This document shows positions 33,483 to 41,109 of a DNA stretch of 64,000 bases, piece after piece (within the stretch, counting starts at the first letter, position 1; every line of letters starts with the position of its first letter). Origin of the DNA: Candidatus Hydrogenedentota bacterium (GTDB taxonomy: Bacteria; Hydrogenedentota; Hydrogenedentia; Hydrogenedentales; CAILVY01). The translations under genes were made by a program, and so were the position numbers. Under the pieces are notes generated by a model. That model had not been told where the DNA came from and ran no database searches. It was given only the letters and a program-made list of their open reading frames with translations. The DNA is taken from NCBI GenBank assembly GCA_029565395.1, contig JAKQOG010000088.1:26732-90731 (forward strand). Direction: 5' to 3'.

Positions 33483-34985
33483 TCACTCGTCTTCAGCCAC
33501 TTTCTTTTTCTTGCCTAACGGAGGCACTTGTTTCTTGATGGCGTCGATGACGGTCTCGATCGCCTTGACACGCGCATAGCATTTATCATTGCCCTCGATG
33601 ATGGTCCATGGCGCATGCGCGGTGGAGGTCCGGTCCAGCATATCCGACACCGCCTCCCAATACTGGTCCCATTTCTCGCGGTTGCGCCAATCCTCATCTG
33701 TGATCTTCCATTCCTTGTGCGGTGTATTCTGTCGATCCTCAAAACGCCGGAGTTGTTCGTCCTTCGTAACGTGCATCCAAAACTTGACGATCACCGCACC
33801 CGCTTCCGCAAGCTGCTGTTCAAACTCGTTGATCTCACTATAGGCCCGCTGCCATTCATTTGGCTTGGCGAAACCCTCCACGCGCTCCACCAATACCCGC
33901 CCATACCAACTACGGTCAAAAAGTGCGAAGTGCCCCGCTTTTGGCAACGCCCGCCAGAACCGCCAGAGATAATGATGTGTTTTCTCCTCCCCTTGCGGTG
34001 CGGCGAACGGAATCACCTCGAAGCCGCGCGGATCGAGTTTTCGCAACAGCCGTTTGATGTTACCCCCCTTGCCGCTGGCGTCCCACCCTTCGTATACGAT
34101 AATTACAGGCCGCCGATACACATAACATAAATGCTGAAGGCGGCGCAGTTCCGCCTGTAATTTCGGAAGCCGTTCCTGGTATTCTTCCCTCGGCAAGGCC
34201 ACGGACATATCCACGGCATCCAATGGATTGGTCTGACGCGGTGCAAACTCGATGGATTCCCGTGTGCATTCCGCGCGTTGCGCAAGCTCCTTTTCAATCG
34301 CTTCCGCCAAAGCTTCCGCCACCTTGACAATGCTTAGCCGTTCATCCGTGGCAGGCACGACAATCCATGGGGATTCCTGAAGGGAAGTTTCCCCCAGCAT
34401 GGCATCCGCTGCCTTGCAATATTCATCAAAATGTTTATGGTGGCGGCGTTCTGCTTTTCCCACGCGCCACGAGAACACTTTGTCCTTCTCCAGTTTTTCA
34501 AACCGCTTGGCTTGTTCCTTCTTGCTGATATGAAGAAAGAATTTCAGAATAACCATGCCGTCATCAGCCAGTTGGCGTTCAAAAATCCGAATACGTTCAT
34601 AGGCCGCCGTGAGGGCCATCCCATGGATTTTTTTCCGCGCAAGATCATCCAAGAGTTGGTGATACCAGCTTCGGTTGAAAAAAGCCATCAGGCCGCGCGC
34701 AGGGATACGGTTCCAGAACCGCCACGGGGCCGGATGAAGACGCTCGTCTTCTGTCGGCGACGCTACATGGTGCACTTTATAGCCGCGCGGATCCAGCGCC
34801 TCCAGCAGGCGGCCAAGCACTACGCCTTTGCCTGCAGCGTCCCAGCCTTCAAAAACCACAAGGACGGGAATCCCTGCTTCCCGCGCTTTCCGTTGCAGTT
34901 CCGCAAGACGCAAGTCCAGCGCATCCATGGCTTTTTTGTAGGCGGGTTTATCCAGCTTCACCTTGAGATCCACATCGTTCAGCAT
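33483..34985 (-). CDS. Two-domain polyphosphate kinase 2 (polyphosphate:AMP phosphotransferase type)
   Basis: 500 residues made of two PPK2 domains. Each has a Walker A (FEGWDAAGKG at 45-54; YEGWDASGKG near 297), a Walker-B-like DPRG block and a lid motif (FFNRSWYHQ; LFDRSWYGRVLVERVEGF). The second domain keeps the longer, active-looking lid. Two-domain (class II) members such as PAP convert AMP to ADP using polyphosphate. Single gene, convergent with the GT4 gene. The basic tail (GKKKKVAEDE) is ordinary for the family. Confidence 0.9.
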   Translation of the reverse strand: MLNDVDLKVKLDKPAYKKAMDALDLRLAELQRKAREAGIPVLVVFEGWDAAGKGVVLGRLLEALDPRGYKVHHVASPTEDERLHPAPWRFWNRIPARGLMAFFNRSWYHQLLDDLARKKIHGMALTAAYERIRIFERQLADDGMVILKFFLHISKKEQAKRFEKLEKDKVFSWRVGKAERRHHKHFDEYCKAADAMLGETSLQESPWIVVPATDERLSIVKVAEALAEAIEKELAQRAECTRESIEFAPRQTNPLDAVDMSVALPREEYQERLPKLQAELRRLQHLCYVYRRPVIIVYEGWDASGKGGNIKRLLRKLDPRGFEVIPFAAPQGEEKTHHYLWRFWRALPKAGHFALFDRSWYGRVLVERVEGFAKPNEWQRAYSEINEFEQQLAEAGAVIVKFWMHVTKDEQLRRFEDRQNTPHKEWKITDEDWRNREKWDQYWEAVSDMLDRTSTAHAPWTIIEGNDKCYARVKAIETVIDAIKKQVPPLGKKKKVAEDE

Positions 34986-35148
34986 ATTGGCCTCCTCCCG
35001 TTTGTTTACCAGTCTAGCGCAGCCTTGGCTTTACCGCAAGAACTTCTTGGACAAATCGCCTCTGGGTTGATACCATAAGGAGTGTTTTCAGGAAATCGGC
35101 GGGCAGTAAAGCGCCCTTTTCCCTTCAACCGTCTATAGAGGTCTCGCA

Positions 35149-36207
35149 ATGAAAGTTGGAATTGTCGGATATGCACGGTCGGGCAAAACGACCTTATTTA
35201 ATGCCTTGACAGGCGCCCATGCGGCCGTCGGCGCTTATGGCGCGCGCGAGGCGAACATCGCCGTTATCAAAGTGCCGGATGAGCGCGTGGACAAACTGGC
35301 GGAAATTTTCCAGCCCAAAAAGAAAACCTATGCGGAGATAGAATTCATCGACATCGCCCCCAACGAAACGGCGGGCGAACAAAAGGCGCTGGACAATTCC
35401 GCCCTGACCGCGCTGAAGAATGCCGAGGCCCTGGTGCATGTGGTCCGTGCATTTGAGAGCGAATCCGTGATTCATCCTATGGACAGCGTGAACCCGGTGC
35501 GGGATGCCGCCAACATGGACGATGAACTTAAGCTTTCCGATTTGATCATTCTCGAAAAGCGCATTGAGCGAATGGAAAAGGAAAATCGCAAAGATCTCGA
35601 ATTTGAATTAATCAAACGGTGTCAAGCCCATCTCGAATCGGGGCAGCCGTTGCGCACACTTGAACTGACGCCGCGCGAATCGACAATGCTCGCGGGCTAT
35701 ACCTTTCTTTCGCAAAAATCCATGATGCTCGTGGCTAATTATGGCGAAGCAGACATCGGTAAAGAGGATCCCGGAGGCTTGAAAGCGTTTGCCGCCGAAA
35801 ACCATCTCACCTTGATTTCACTGTGCGGATCAATGGAAATGGAAATTGCGCAACTTGCGGAAGAGGAGCGCGCGGAATTCCGTGAAAGTCTGGGGTTGGG
35901 CGAGGAGTCCAAGACACAATTCATCCATGCGGCGTATGACATGCTCGGATTAATGAGCTTCCTGACCGCCGGCGCGCCCGAAGTGCGTGCATGGACCATT
36001 CGCAAGAACACCCACGCGGTGGATGCAGCAGGCGTCATCCACTCTGACCTAGCCCGCGGCTTCATTCGGGCCGAAGTGGTCAACTATAAAGACTTCATGG
36101 AAGCGGGCTCCATGGCAAAAGCCAAAGAACACGGAAAAGTCCGCCTCGAAGGGAAAGACTACATCGTCCAGGATGGCGATATGCTCTTAATTCGATTTAA
36201 TGTGTGA
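35149..36207 (+). CDS. ychF: YchF/Obg-like GTPase or ATPase
   Basis: 352 residues. The P-loop GYARSGKTTLFNALTGA (7-23) is followed by FIDIAP (G3) and, instead of NKxD, VANYGEAD, which matches the N-x-x-E form that gives YchF its ATP preference. The coiled-coil hairpin sits near 120-170 (LEKRIERMEKENRKDLEFEL), and the C-terminal 80 residues form a TGS domain (RAWTIRKNTHAVDAAGVIH, then GKVRLEGKDYIVQDGD). YchF binds ribosomes and acts in stress and redox control. The P-loop reads G-x-x-x-S-GKT, with Ala-Arg-Ser in place of the common PNVG. Confidence 0.85.
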   Translation: MKVGIVGYARSGKTTLFNALTGAHAAVGAYGAREANIAVIKVPDERVDKLAEIFQPKKKTYAEIEFIDIAPNETAGEQKALDNSALTALKNAEALVHVVRAFESESVIHPMDSVNPVRDAANMDDELKLSDLIILEKRIERMEKENRKDLEFELIKRCQAHLESGQPLRTLELTPRESTMLAGYTFLSQKSMMLVANYGEADIGKEDPGGLKAFAAENHLTLISLCGSMEMEIAQLAEEERAEFRESLGLGEESKTQFIHAAYDMLGLMSFLTAGAPEVRAWTIRKNTHAVDAAGVIHSDLARGFIRAEVVNYKDFMEAGSMAKAKEHGKVRLEGKDYIVQDGDMLLIRFNV

Positions 36208-36254
36208 ATAGAGCAGTCAGCTATCGGCGGTCAGCTTCAGAGAATCAGGTAGTT

Positions 36255-36290
36255 CATTAAAATAGGACCTATACGTCTTGTAGGTCCTAT
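36255..36290 (-). terminator. Hairpin terminator between convergent genes
   Basis: Perfect 10-bp stem ATAGGACCTA (36262-36271) / TAGGTCCTAT (36281-36290), loop 9 bases. On the minus strand it is followed by TTTTAATG, which suits termination after the PfkB gene. The core AGGTCCTAT also occurs in other gaps of this window. Confidence 0.5.
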
Positions 36291-36314
36291 AGGTCCAATA
36301 AAGTTATATAGCGA

Positions 36315-37190
36315 TCAATACCGTTCGCGAATAGCGGTTTCCACATCGGCGAGTGAACCTGTGAAAGGTCCGGGCTTTTCCATTTTGATGGAGGTTAGTG
36401 CAGCGGCAAACCGGCAGGATTCTTCAGGGCTATGATCTTTCCGCCACGCGCAGTATGAAGCGAAACAAGTGTCGCCGCGTCCTGTTCTTCCCGAAAGATT
36501 TCGTGAGGTGAAGGGGGCGAAGGAAGCCCTCTCTTCCGCATAGACGAGCACGCCGGAATTATGCGTCACCATAACTTCCCGCGCGCCCCACTCATACAGG
36601 CGCCGGGCGGCGGCTTCGCGATCCGTCAGGCCGGTAAGCGTTTCGGCTTCGGCGGCATCGGTTTTAAAGTAATGGATTAACGGCAGCATTTCTTTTTTCG
36701 CGGGCCAGTCTTTGAAGACCATCTGGCCGGCTTCCGGCACGCGGATAACCCCTTGTGCGTCCAATGCGATTTTACCCCGGCGCGCCATGGCGCGAATGAA
36801 GATTTCCGGAAACTCCCCCTGAATGAGTCCGCCGAGGTAATAGAGGCCGGCAACACAGTCTTCTGGTATGTCGGAATCGGTGAAGGGATCGGCAATGCCG
36901 AGGGCTTCGCAGGTGCGGCGCTCCCGATCTTCGGAGAGGTAGGTATTCCGGATCGAGGTGGTGTTGGCGGACGGGAGCACGATCACCGGAACGCCGTATG
37001 TGCTGAAAACATCCACCGCCTTGGCATCCTTTTTCGCAGCCTTGGTGACAGCGGCGAGATGTACCCCGATGCTCTTAAGGGCAATGGAGGAAAACACAAC
37101 GGCGCCGCCGACGCAATGTTCGGTTTCGCCGAGGGCAATGTTGATGTCCTTGGAAATGTGGCCAATGACTAAAAGGTCAAATGATTGCAT
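36315..37190 (-). CDS. PfkB-family carbohydrate kinase with GRGD active-site variant
   Basis: 291 residues. VIGHISKDINI at the N-terminus and SGRTGRGDTCFASYCAW near residue 240 mark a PfkB kinase; the anion-hole loop reads G-R-G-D instead of the usual G-A-G-D, keeping the catalytic Asp. Phosphorylates a sugar or sugar-like alcohol. ATG 37190 has AAAGGA upstream; the TTG at 37199 overlaps the stop of the transporter gene. Coupled to the transporter, so its substrate may be what that protein imports. Confidence 0.8.
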   Translation of the reverse strand: MQSFDLLVIGHISKDINIALGETEHCVGGAVVFSSIALKSIGVHLAAVTKAAKKDAKAVDVFSTYGVPVIVLPSANTTSIRNTYLSEDRERRTCEALGIADPFTDSDIPEDCVAGLYYLGGLIQGEFPEIFIRAMARRGKIALDAQGVIRVPEAGQMVFKDWPAKKEMLPLIHYFKTDAAEAETLTGLTDREAAARRLYEWGAREVMVTHNSGVLVYAEERASFAPFTSRNLSGRTGRGDTCFASYCAWRKDHSPEESCRFAAALTSIKMEKPGPFTGSLADVETAIRERY

Positions 37191-37195
37191 GATGT

Positions 37196-38767
37196 TCAAT
37201 CCTTTGCTTTAACGTTCCATAACGTACAGGAAAGGGCCACGGAAAAAAACGCGGCGCCCATCCAGAACATGAATGCGCGGGAAAAATCGTGGCTGGCCAC
37301 GCCATTCACCATGACTTTATCCGATTCCAACAAGAGACCGCTGATGCGTTCCTGAATCGCGCTGCCGATATAGGAAAAGCAACCGACCAGGCCCATTGCG
37401 GCGCCGGCAGCGCGTTTCGAACAAATATCGATGGCGATCAATCCCCCAAGAAAGACCAACAGGCCGCCGATGCCAAATCCGAAGAGGCACAGACCCCCGA
37501 TATGACGGAGATTGTATTTTTGGGCCACAGTCAGTTGCACACCATTGTCTTCCAGTCGCCACCCCGACCAGGGCATGTTAAATCCATCCGGTTTGATTTC
37601 CCACAAGCGGTGTTCCCCGCGAACAAAGGAAGTGACCTTTTCAGAACCATTCAGAGTCATACCATTTTGCTTGAAAACCTGCTGGATTTCGGTGGAAGCA
37701 GTTCCGCCTTTCAATTCTTCGGCCAGACCACGGTCCAAGGAGAACAAATGCGTGGAAGGCGAGAAATAGAGCACAATGAACCCGGAAAGAAGAAATAATC
37801 CGTACATGAGCGTAACCACATTGCGGCGGGATTTAAAAAACACATCGGAGAGAAGGCCGGAGGTGAGCGAGCCGGTCATTTCGACCATTTTGGCGATAAA
37901 GAGAATTATCCCGGCGGATTCCAGGTCGTAGGATTTCGCTTCCTGTAAAAATAAGACGCCCCAACTGCTGATGCCGTAGCGGGAAACGTACATCGAGGCG
38001 CTGGAAATGCCCAGTATCCAGACATAGGGGTTACGGATCACCCCCCACTGGGCCTGTCCCACGGTCTTAGCTTCATCCGGAGCTTGTGCGTGATCATTCT
38101 TATACTCCGCCACGGCGGGCAAGCCATAAGTCCTGGGGCGGTCGGCAAGCGTTTTGAAGATGATCAAGGCCACAATCATGGACGCACCCCCCGCAACCCA
38201 AAATCCCCAGCGCCATCCAAGATGCGCGATGATCGCTGCTGTTATTAGAAACGAGAAGCCTTCTCCCACGCTGTGCGACGTACTCCAGATGCCATACCGG
38301 GTGCCGCGCTCACGATTGCTGAACCATTGCGACAATGCCGCGCCGCAGGGGGCGGATCCCATGGATTGAAACCAGCCATGAATGCCCCAGAGAAGCCAGA
38401 ATAGAAAAACCGATTCGTTAAATCCGAAGAGAATAATGACGATCGAGGATATGAGCAAGCCGGTGCCAATGAAACGAGCAACGTGGCACCGGTCCACCAG
38501 GAATCCGTTGCACAATTTGCCGATGGCATACGTAATAAAGAGCGCCGAACCGACACGCCCCATTTGATCCGCATTCATGATCCCGGCGTCGAGCATGGGC
38601 TTTTTGGCCACCGAAAAACTCAGCCGGCAGACATAAAAGAAACCATACCCGAACAAGATGGAAAGAAATACCGACCACCGCATGCGTTCGTACATCCGGC
38701 GGATGGTCTTCTCATCCTCAAGTACGGGCTTGTCCTCGCGCGTCTTGTAAAATTGCCACAACCACAT
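37196..38767 (-). CDS. OPA-type MFS transporter (GlpT/UhpT-like) with a soluble insertion
   Basis: 523 residues. The N-terminal half shows OPA traits: SILFGYGFFYVCRLSFSVAKKPM and GWFQSMGSAPCGAALSQWFSNRERGTRYGIWSTSH. About 12 TM helices are predicted. Between helices 8 and 9 (about 330-415) there is an insertion of some 80 polar residues (HLFSLDRGLAEELKGG to EIKPDGFNMPWSGWRL) not found in GlpT or UhpT, which would lie on one face of the membrane. OPA carriers exchange organic phosphates for Pi. Its TGA lies 3 bases before the kinase ATG, so both form an operon. Starts at 38767 with AGGGAG upstream. Confidence 0.85.
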   Translation of the reverse strand: MWLWQFYKTREDKPVLEDEKTIRRMYERMRWSVFLSILFGYGFFYVCRLSFSVAKKPMLDAGIMNADQMGRVGSALFITYAIGKLCNGFLVDRCHVARFIGTGLLISSIVIILFGFNESVFLFWLLWGIHGWFQSMGSAPCGAALSQWFSNRERGTRYGIWSTSHSVGEGFSFLITAAIIAHLGWRWGFWVAGGASMIVALIIFKTLADRPRTYGLPAVAEYKNDHAQAPDEAKTVGQAQWGVIRNPYVWILGISSASMYVSRYGISSWGVLFLQEAKSYDLESAGIILFIAKMVEMTGSLTSGLLSDVFFKSRRNVVTLMYGLFLLSGFIVLYFSPSTHLFSLDRGLAEELKGGTASTEIQQVFKQNGMTLNGSEKVTSFVRGEHRLWEIKPDGFNMPWSGWRLEDNGVQLTVAQKYNLRHIGGLCLFGFGIGGLLVFLGGLIAIDICSKRAAGAAMGLVGCFSYIGSAIQERISGLLLESDKVMVNGVASHDFSRAFMFWMGAAFFSVALSCTLWNVKAKD

Positions 38768-38946
38768 GCTTCACTCTCCCTGCGCAACGGTAAAACATTA
38801 CTGTTTATCAGGAGGTGTGTCAACTTTGCTTTGCAGATTGGAACTGAACCGATTAAAGAATAAGCCCCATATAGGACCTATGCGACTATAAGAATCATTC
38901 ACATTACAAAATCCCCAAAAGTTCCCCGCCATTAGAATCTCGCGAT

Positions 38947-39774
38947 TCATCGAAGACCAAGGAGTGTATTAAACCTTTTCCGCCAGCGGCTTCCCGCAGG
39001 GCTGTCGAGAACGCTCAGCATATCCAGGCGCCCGTCCACTTTGGCCTTGAAACTGGCGAGAGAATCGGTGGCGTCAATCCAGATGCGGCGCAGTTCCCAG
39101 GGAAAGGCGCCGACAGGCACGATGCCATAGCGGTTCGACACGGCATAGCGGAAACCGGCTTTGCGCGTCAGGGAAAAGGTCAACTCAGTGTAGTCGAGCG
39201 TGGAACCATAGGGGTAGGCAAAGCAACGGATGGGATGCCCAAGTTCCGCTTCTATAATCCGTTTGGATTCGAGGATTTCGGCGCCTTGTTCGTCTTCACT
39301 TAATTCCGACAAGCGCCGGTGCGTCATGCCATGCGCTCCAATTTCAACCCCAAATCCCTCCAATGCGCGGACTTCGTCCCACGTCATCAAGACACTGGTT
39401 TGGGGATCATCGTTTGGGGCAATCACTGAGCCAGTTTTCCCTGCCACGATAAACACAATAGCGGGAAACCCAAATTCCTTAAGCACCGGCGCGGCATTTA
39501 ACAAATTGTCCTGGTAGCCGTCATCGAACGTGATAGCCACGCCGGGCTTGCCTTCAGCGGCGTCGCGCAGGGAGATTACGTTTGCATGTTGCGCCAGCCA
39601 CGCCATCTGGGAACGGAAGTTTTCCGGGGTTACATTCATCTCATGCCGCCGCTGACCGATGCTGTGGTAGGTGAGAATCCGGGTGGTGGGGTGGTGTGTG
39701 CGGGTCACATAACCAACCGTTCGGAGTGTGCCTTTAAGACTTCGCTTGATCCCGTTTTTTATTACCGAGGGCAT
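38947..39774 (-). CDS. NodB-type polysaccharide deacetylase
   Basis: 275 residues from ATG 39774 (GGAAAG upstream). TRILTYHSIG is the usual lead-in; GVAITFDDGYQDN carries the DD metal/catalytic pair; EIGAHGMTHRRLSEL has the two metal histidines, spaced H-x3-H; CFAYPYG is motif 3. The enzyme removes N- or O-acetyl groups from a polysaccharide; no signal peptide is clear, so it may be cytoplasmic or held by the basic N-terminus. It follows the GT2 gene with a 17-base gap, one operon. Confidence 0.88.
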   Translation of the reverse strand: MPSVIKNGIKRSLKGTLRTVGYVTRTHHPTTRILTYHSIGQRRHEMNVTPENFRSQMAWLAQHANVISLRDAAEGKPGVAITFDDGYQDNLLNAAPVLKEFGFPAIVFIVAGKTGSVIAPNDDPQTSVLMTWDEVRALEGFGVEIGAHGMTHRRLSELSEDEQGAEILESKRIIEAELGHPIRCFAYPYGSTLDYTELTFSLTRKAGFRYAVSNRYGIVPVGAFPWELRRIWIDATDSLASFKAKVDGRLDMLSVLDSPAGSRWRKRFNTLLGLR

Positions 39775-39791
39775 AACCGCTTTCCCATGGA

Positions 39792-40643
39792 CTATTTTAC
39801 CGCAATGCGTTTCGCGCGGAGCAGGCCCCACGCATAGCCGAAAGCATAACTGATATATGCGGTCAAACGCAGCCATTTTCCCTCTATAAGGGCTTTAATC
39901 AGCCGAAAAGGAAAGCGGCCTACCCGGCTGCCAAACGAAACTTTTGGCTGAAAAGAAGAGGAATCCAATGACTCGTGAGTCTGATAGACGCTGTCCGGCT
40001 CGAATTTTTGGGCATAGGCCGATCCATATCCATTCCGGAAGAATATCCGCAACAGTTTGCTCCAACTTTCCGGCATGGGATGGTAAATGCGCGTATTTGG
40101 CGCAAGTACCACGCGGTAGCCGGCAGCACGCAACCGTACCCGAAGATCAGGGTCCAGCCCTCGGATTAGGTCTTCACGTTCCCGTCCCACTTCCTCAAAA
40201 ATGCGCTTGGGGATCGCACAACATCCATGACACGCGAGGTCACTGTCGGTTATCCGGTCCACCACCGGCGTGTTAAAACGGGGAAACTGTCGTGCGGCCC
40301 GTTGCTGAAAAGGGGAGGCATCCGGCGCTAAAACAATGCTGGCGCCCGCCATGCCAATCGCCGGGTCAGCCTCCAAGGTCTTCACCAGCCGTTCGAATAC
40401 TTCTTCGTCCGCCAAGGCACTGTCATCATCGAGGATGAGCAGGATTTCACCCTCTGCTTGAGATGCCCCCTGGTTAATCGCCTTCCCCTGAGGAAATATG
40501 CCTTTCACGACATGTATTTCATAATCGGTAAAGGTCTGTTTGTGAATACTTTCCAATAAGCGCGGTACGCATCCATTGCGATAGCCATCCAGCGATGGAA
40601 CGATGACTGATACACGGGGCATAGGGCTGTGAGATTCTCCCAT
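39792..40643 (-). CDS. GT2-family glycosyltransferase
   Basis: 283 residues. PRVSVIVPSLDGYRNGCVPRLLESI is the nucleotide-binding start; ILLILDDDSALADEEVF carries the D-x-D metal site; CHGCCAIPKRIFEEVG and GLDPDLRVRLRAAGYRV match the acceptor side of inverting GT2 enzymes (rhamnosyl-transferase-like). No TM segment. Coupled to the deacetylase, suggesting a surface glycan whose sugars are trimmed after transfer. A second internal start (MPRVSV, eight codons in) is possible. Confidence 0.88.
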   Translation of the reverse strand: MGESHSPMPRVSVIVPSLDGYRNGCVPRLLESIHKQTFTDYEIHVVKGIFPQGKAINQGASQAEGEILLILDDDSALADEEVFERLVKTLEADPAIGMAGASIVLAPDASPFQQRAARQFPRFNTPVVDRITDSDLACHGCCAIPKRIFEEVGREREDLIRGLDPDLRVRLRAAGYRVVLAPNTRIYHPMPESWSKLLRIFFRNGYGSAYAQKFEPDSVYQTHESLDSSSFQPKVSFGSRVGRFPFRLIKALIEGKWLRLTAYISYAFGYAWGLLRAKRIAVK

Positions 40644-40930
40644 CTACTCATGTTCAAATGGAGTATAGCTGTTTATGCCACAAACATCAAAGTGAATGTA
40701 GGGTTGTGTTTCGGTGGGCAAGATTCTGATATTGCGCAGAATGCGTGATAAATTTATCCCACTATCCTTAAACTTGCGAAACATTACAAAACAAACAAAA
40801 ACCACCTAATACTACCTACAGAGACCATACATTTGAGCAAATATAGATAAATCTGAAGTCTTCCACCCCCATGGGAATATATCTTTTTGGCGTCTTCTAA
40901 GTTGCCCATTTATAAGGAGTTAGGCGAACA

Positions 40931-41095
40931 GTGAAAAGACATTTTTTAACAATATCTTGGGTATACTATTTTTTACTTGCATATATGTTGTGTTCGTGCT
41001 ACCATCTAGCCAATATGTTGTGTTCAAATATGTACATCTTACCACCTATAGTGGTTATTGAGAACGGGGTGAAGCGGTTATGGCAGCGTAGGTAA
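40931..41095 (+). CDS. Possible 54-residue small lipoprotein heading the ketosynthase/kinase operon
   Basis: GTG start with AAGGAG at 40914-40919 (11-base gap), TAA at 41093-41095, 14 bases before the next ATG. The N-terminus is Lys-Arg-His then about 15 hydrophobic or aromatic residues (FLTISWVYYFLLAYML) and the lipobox-like L-C-S-C (Cys23). The rest is 31 residues ending in basic KRLWQRR. The DNA is AT-rich, unlike the neighbours. A 13-base direct repeat (ATATGTTGTGTTC at 40983 and 41012) encodes the repeated Met-Leu-Cys-Ser. It could be a chance frame in an AT-rich leader; ribosome site, signal-like start and position speak for it. Confidence 0.4.
   Translation: MKRHFLTISWVYYFLLAYMLCSCYHLANMLCSNMYILPPIVVIENGVKRLWQRR
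40983..41024 (+). repeat. 13-base direct repeat in the operon leader
   Basis: ATATGTTGTGTTC occurs at 40983-40995 and again at 41012-41024, 29 bases apart. It is either part of the small lipoprotein frame or a pair of regulator sites before the operon. Confidence 0.55.
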
Positions 41096-41109
41096 CGGAA
41101 GGAGCGTTC

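Noticed and set aside
40880..40910. Sigma-54 promoter (TGGC ... TTGC) before the operon
   Set aside because: The two elements are 3 bases too far apart for a -24/-12 pair.
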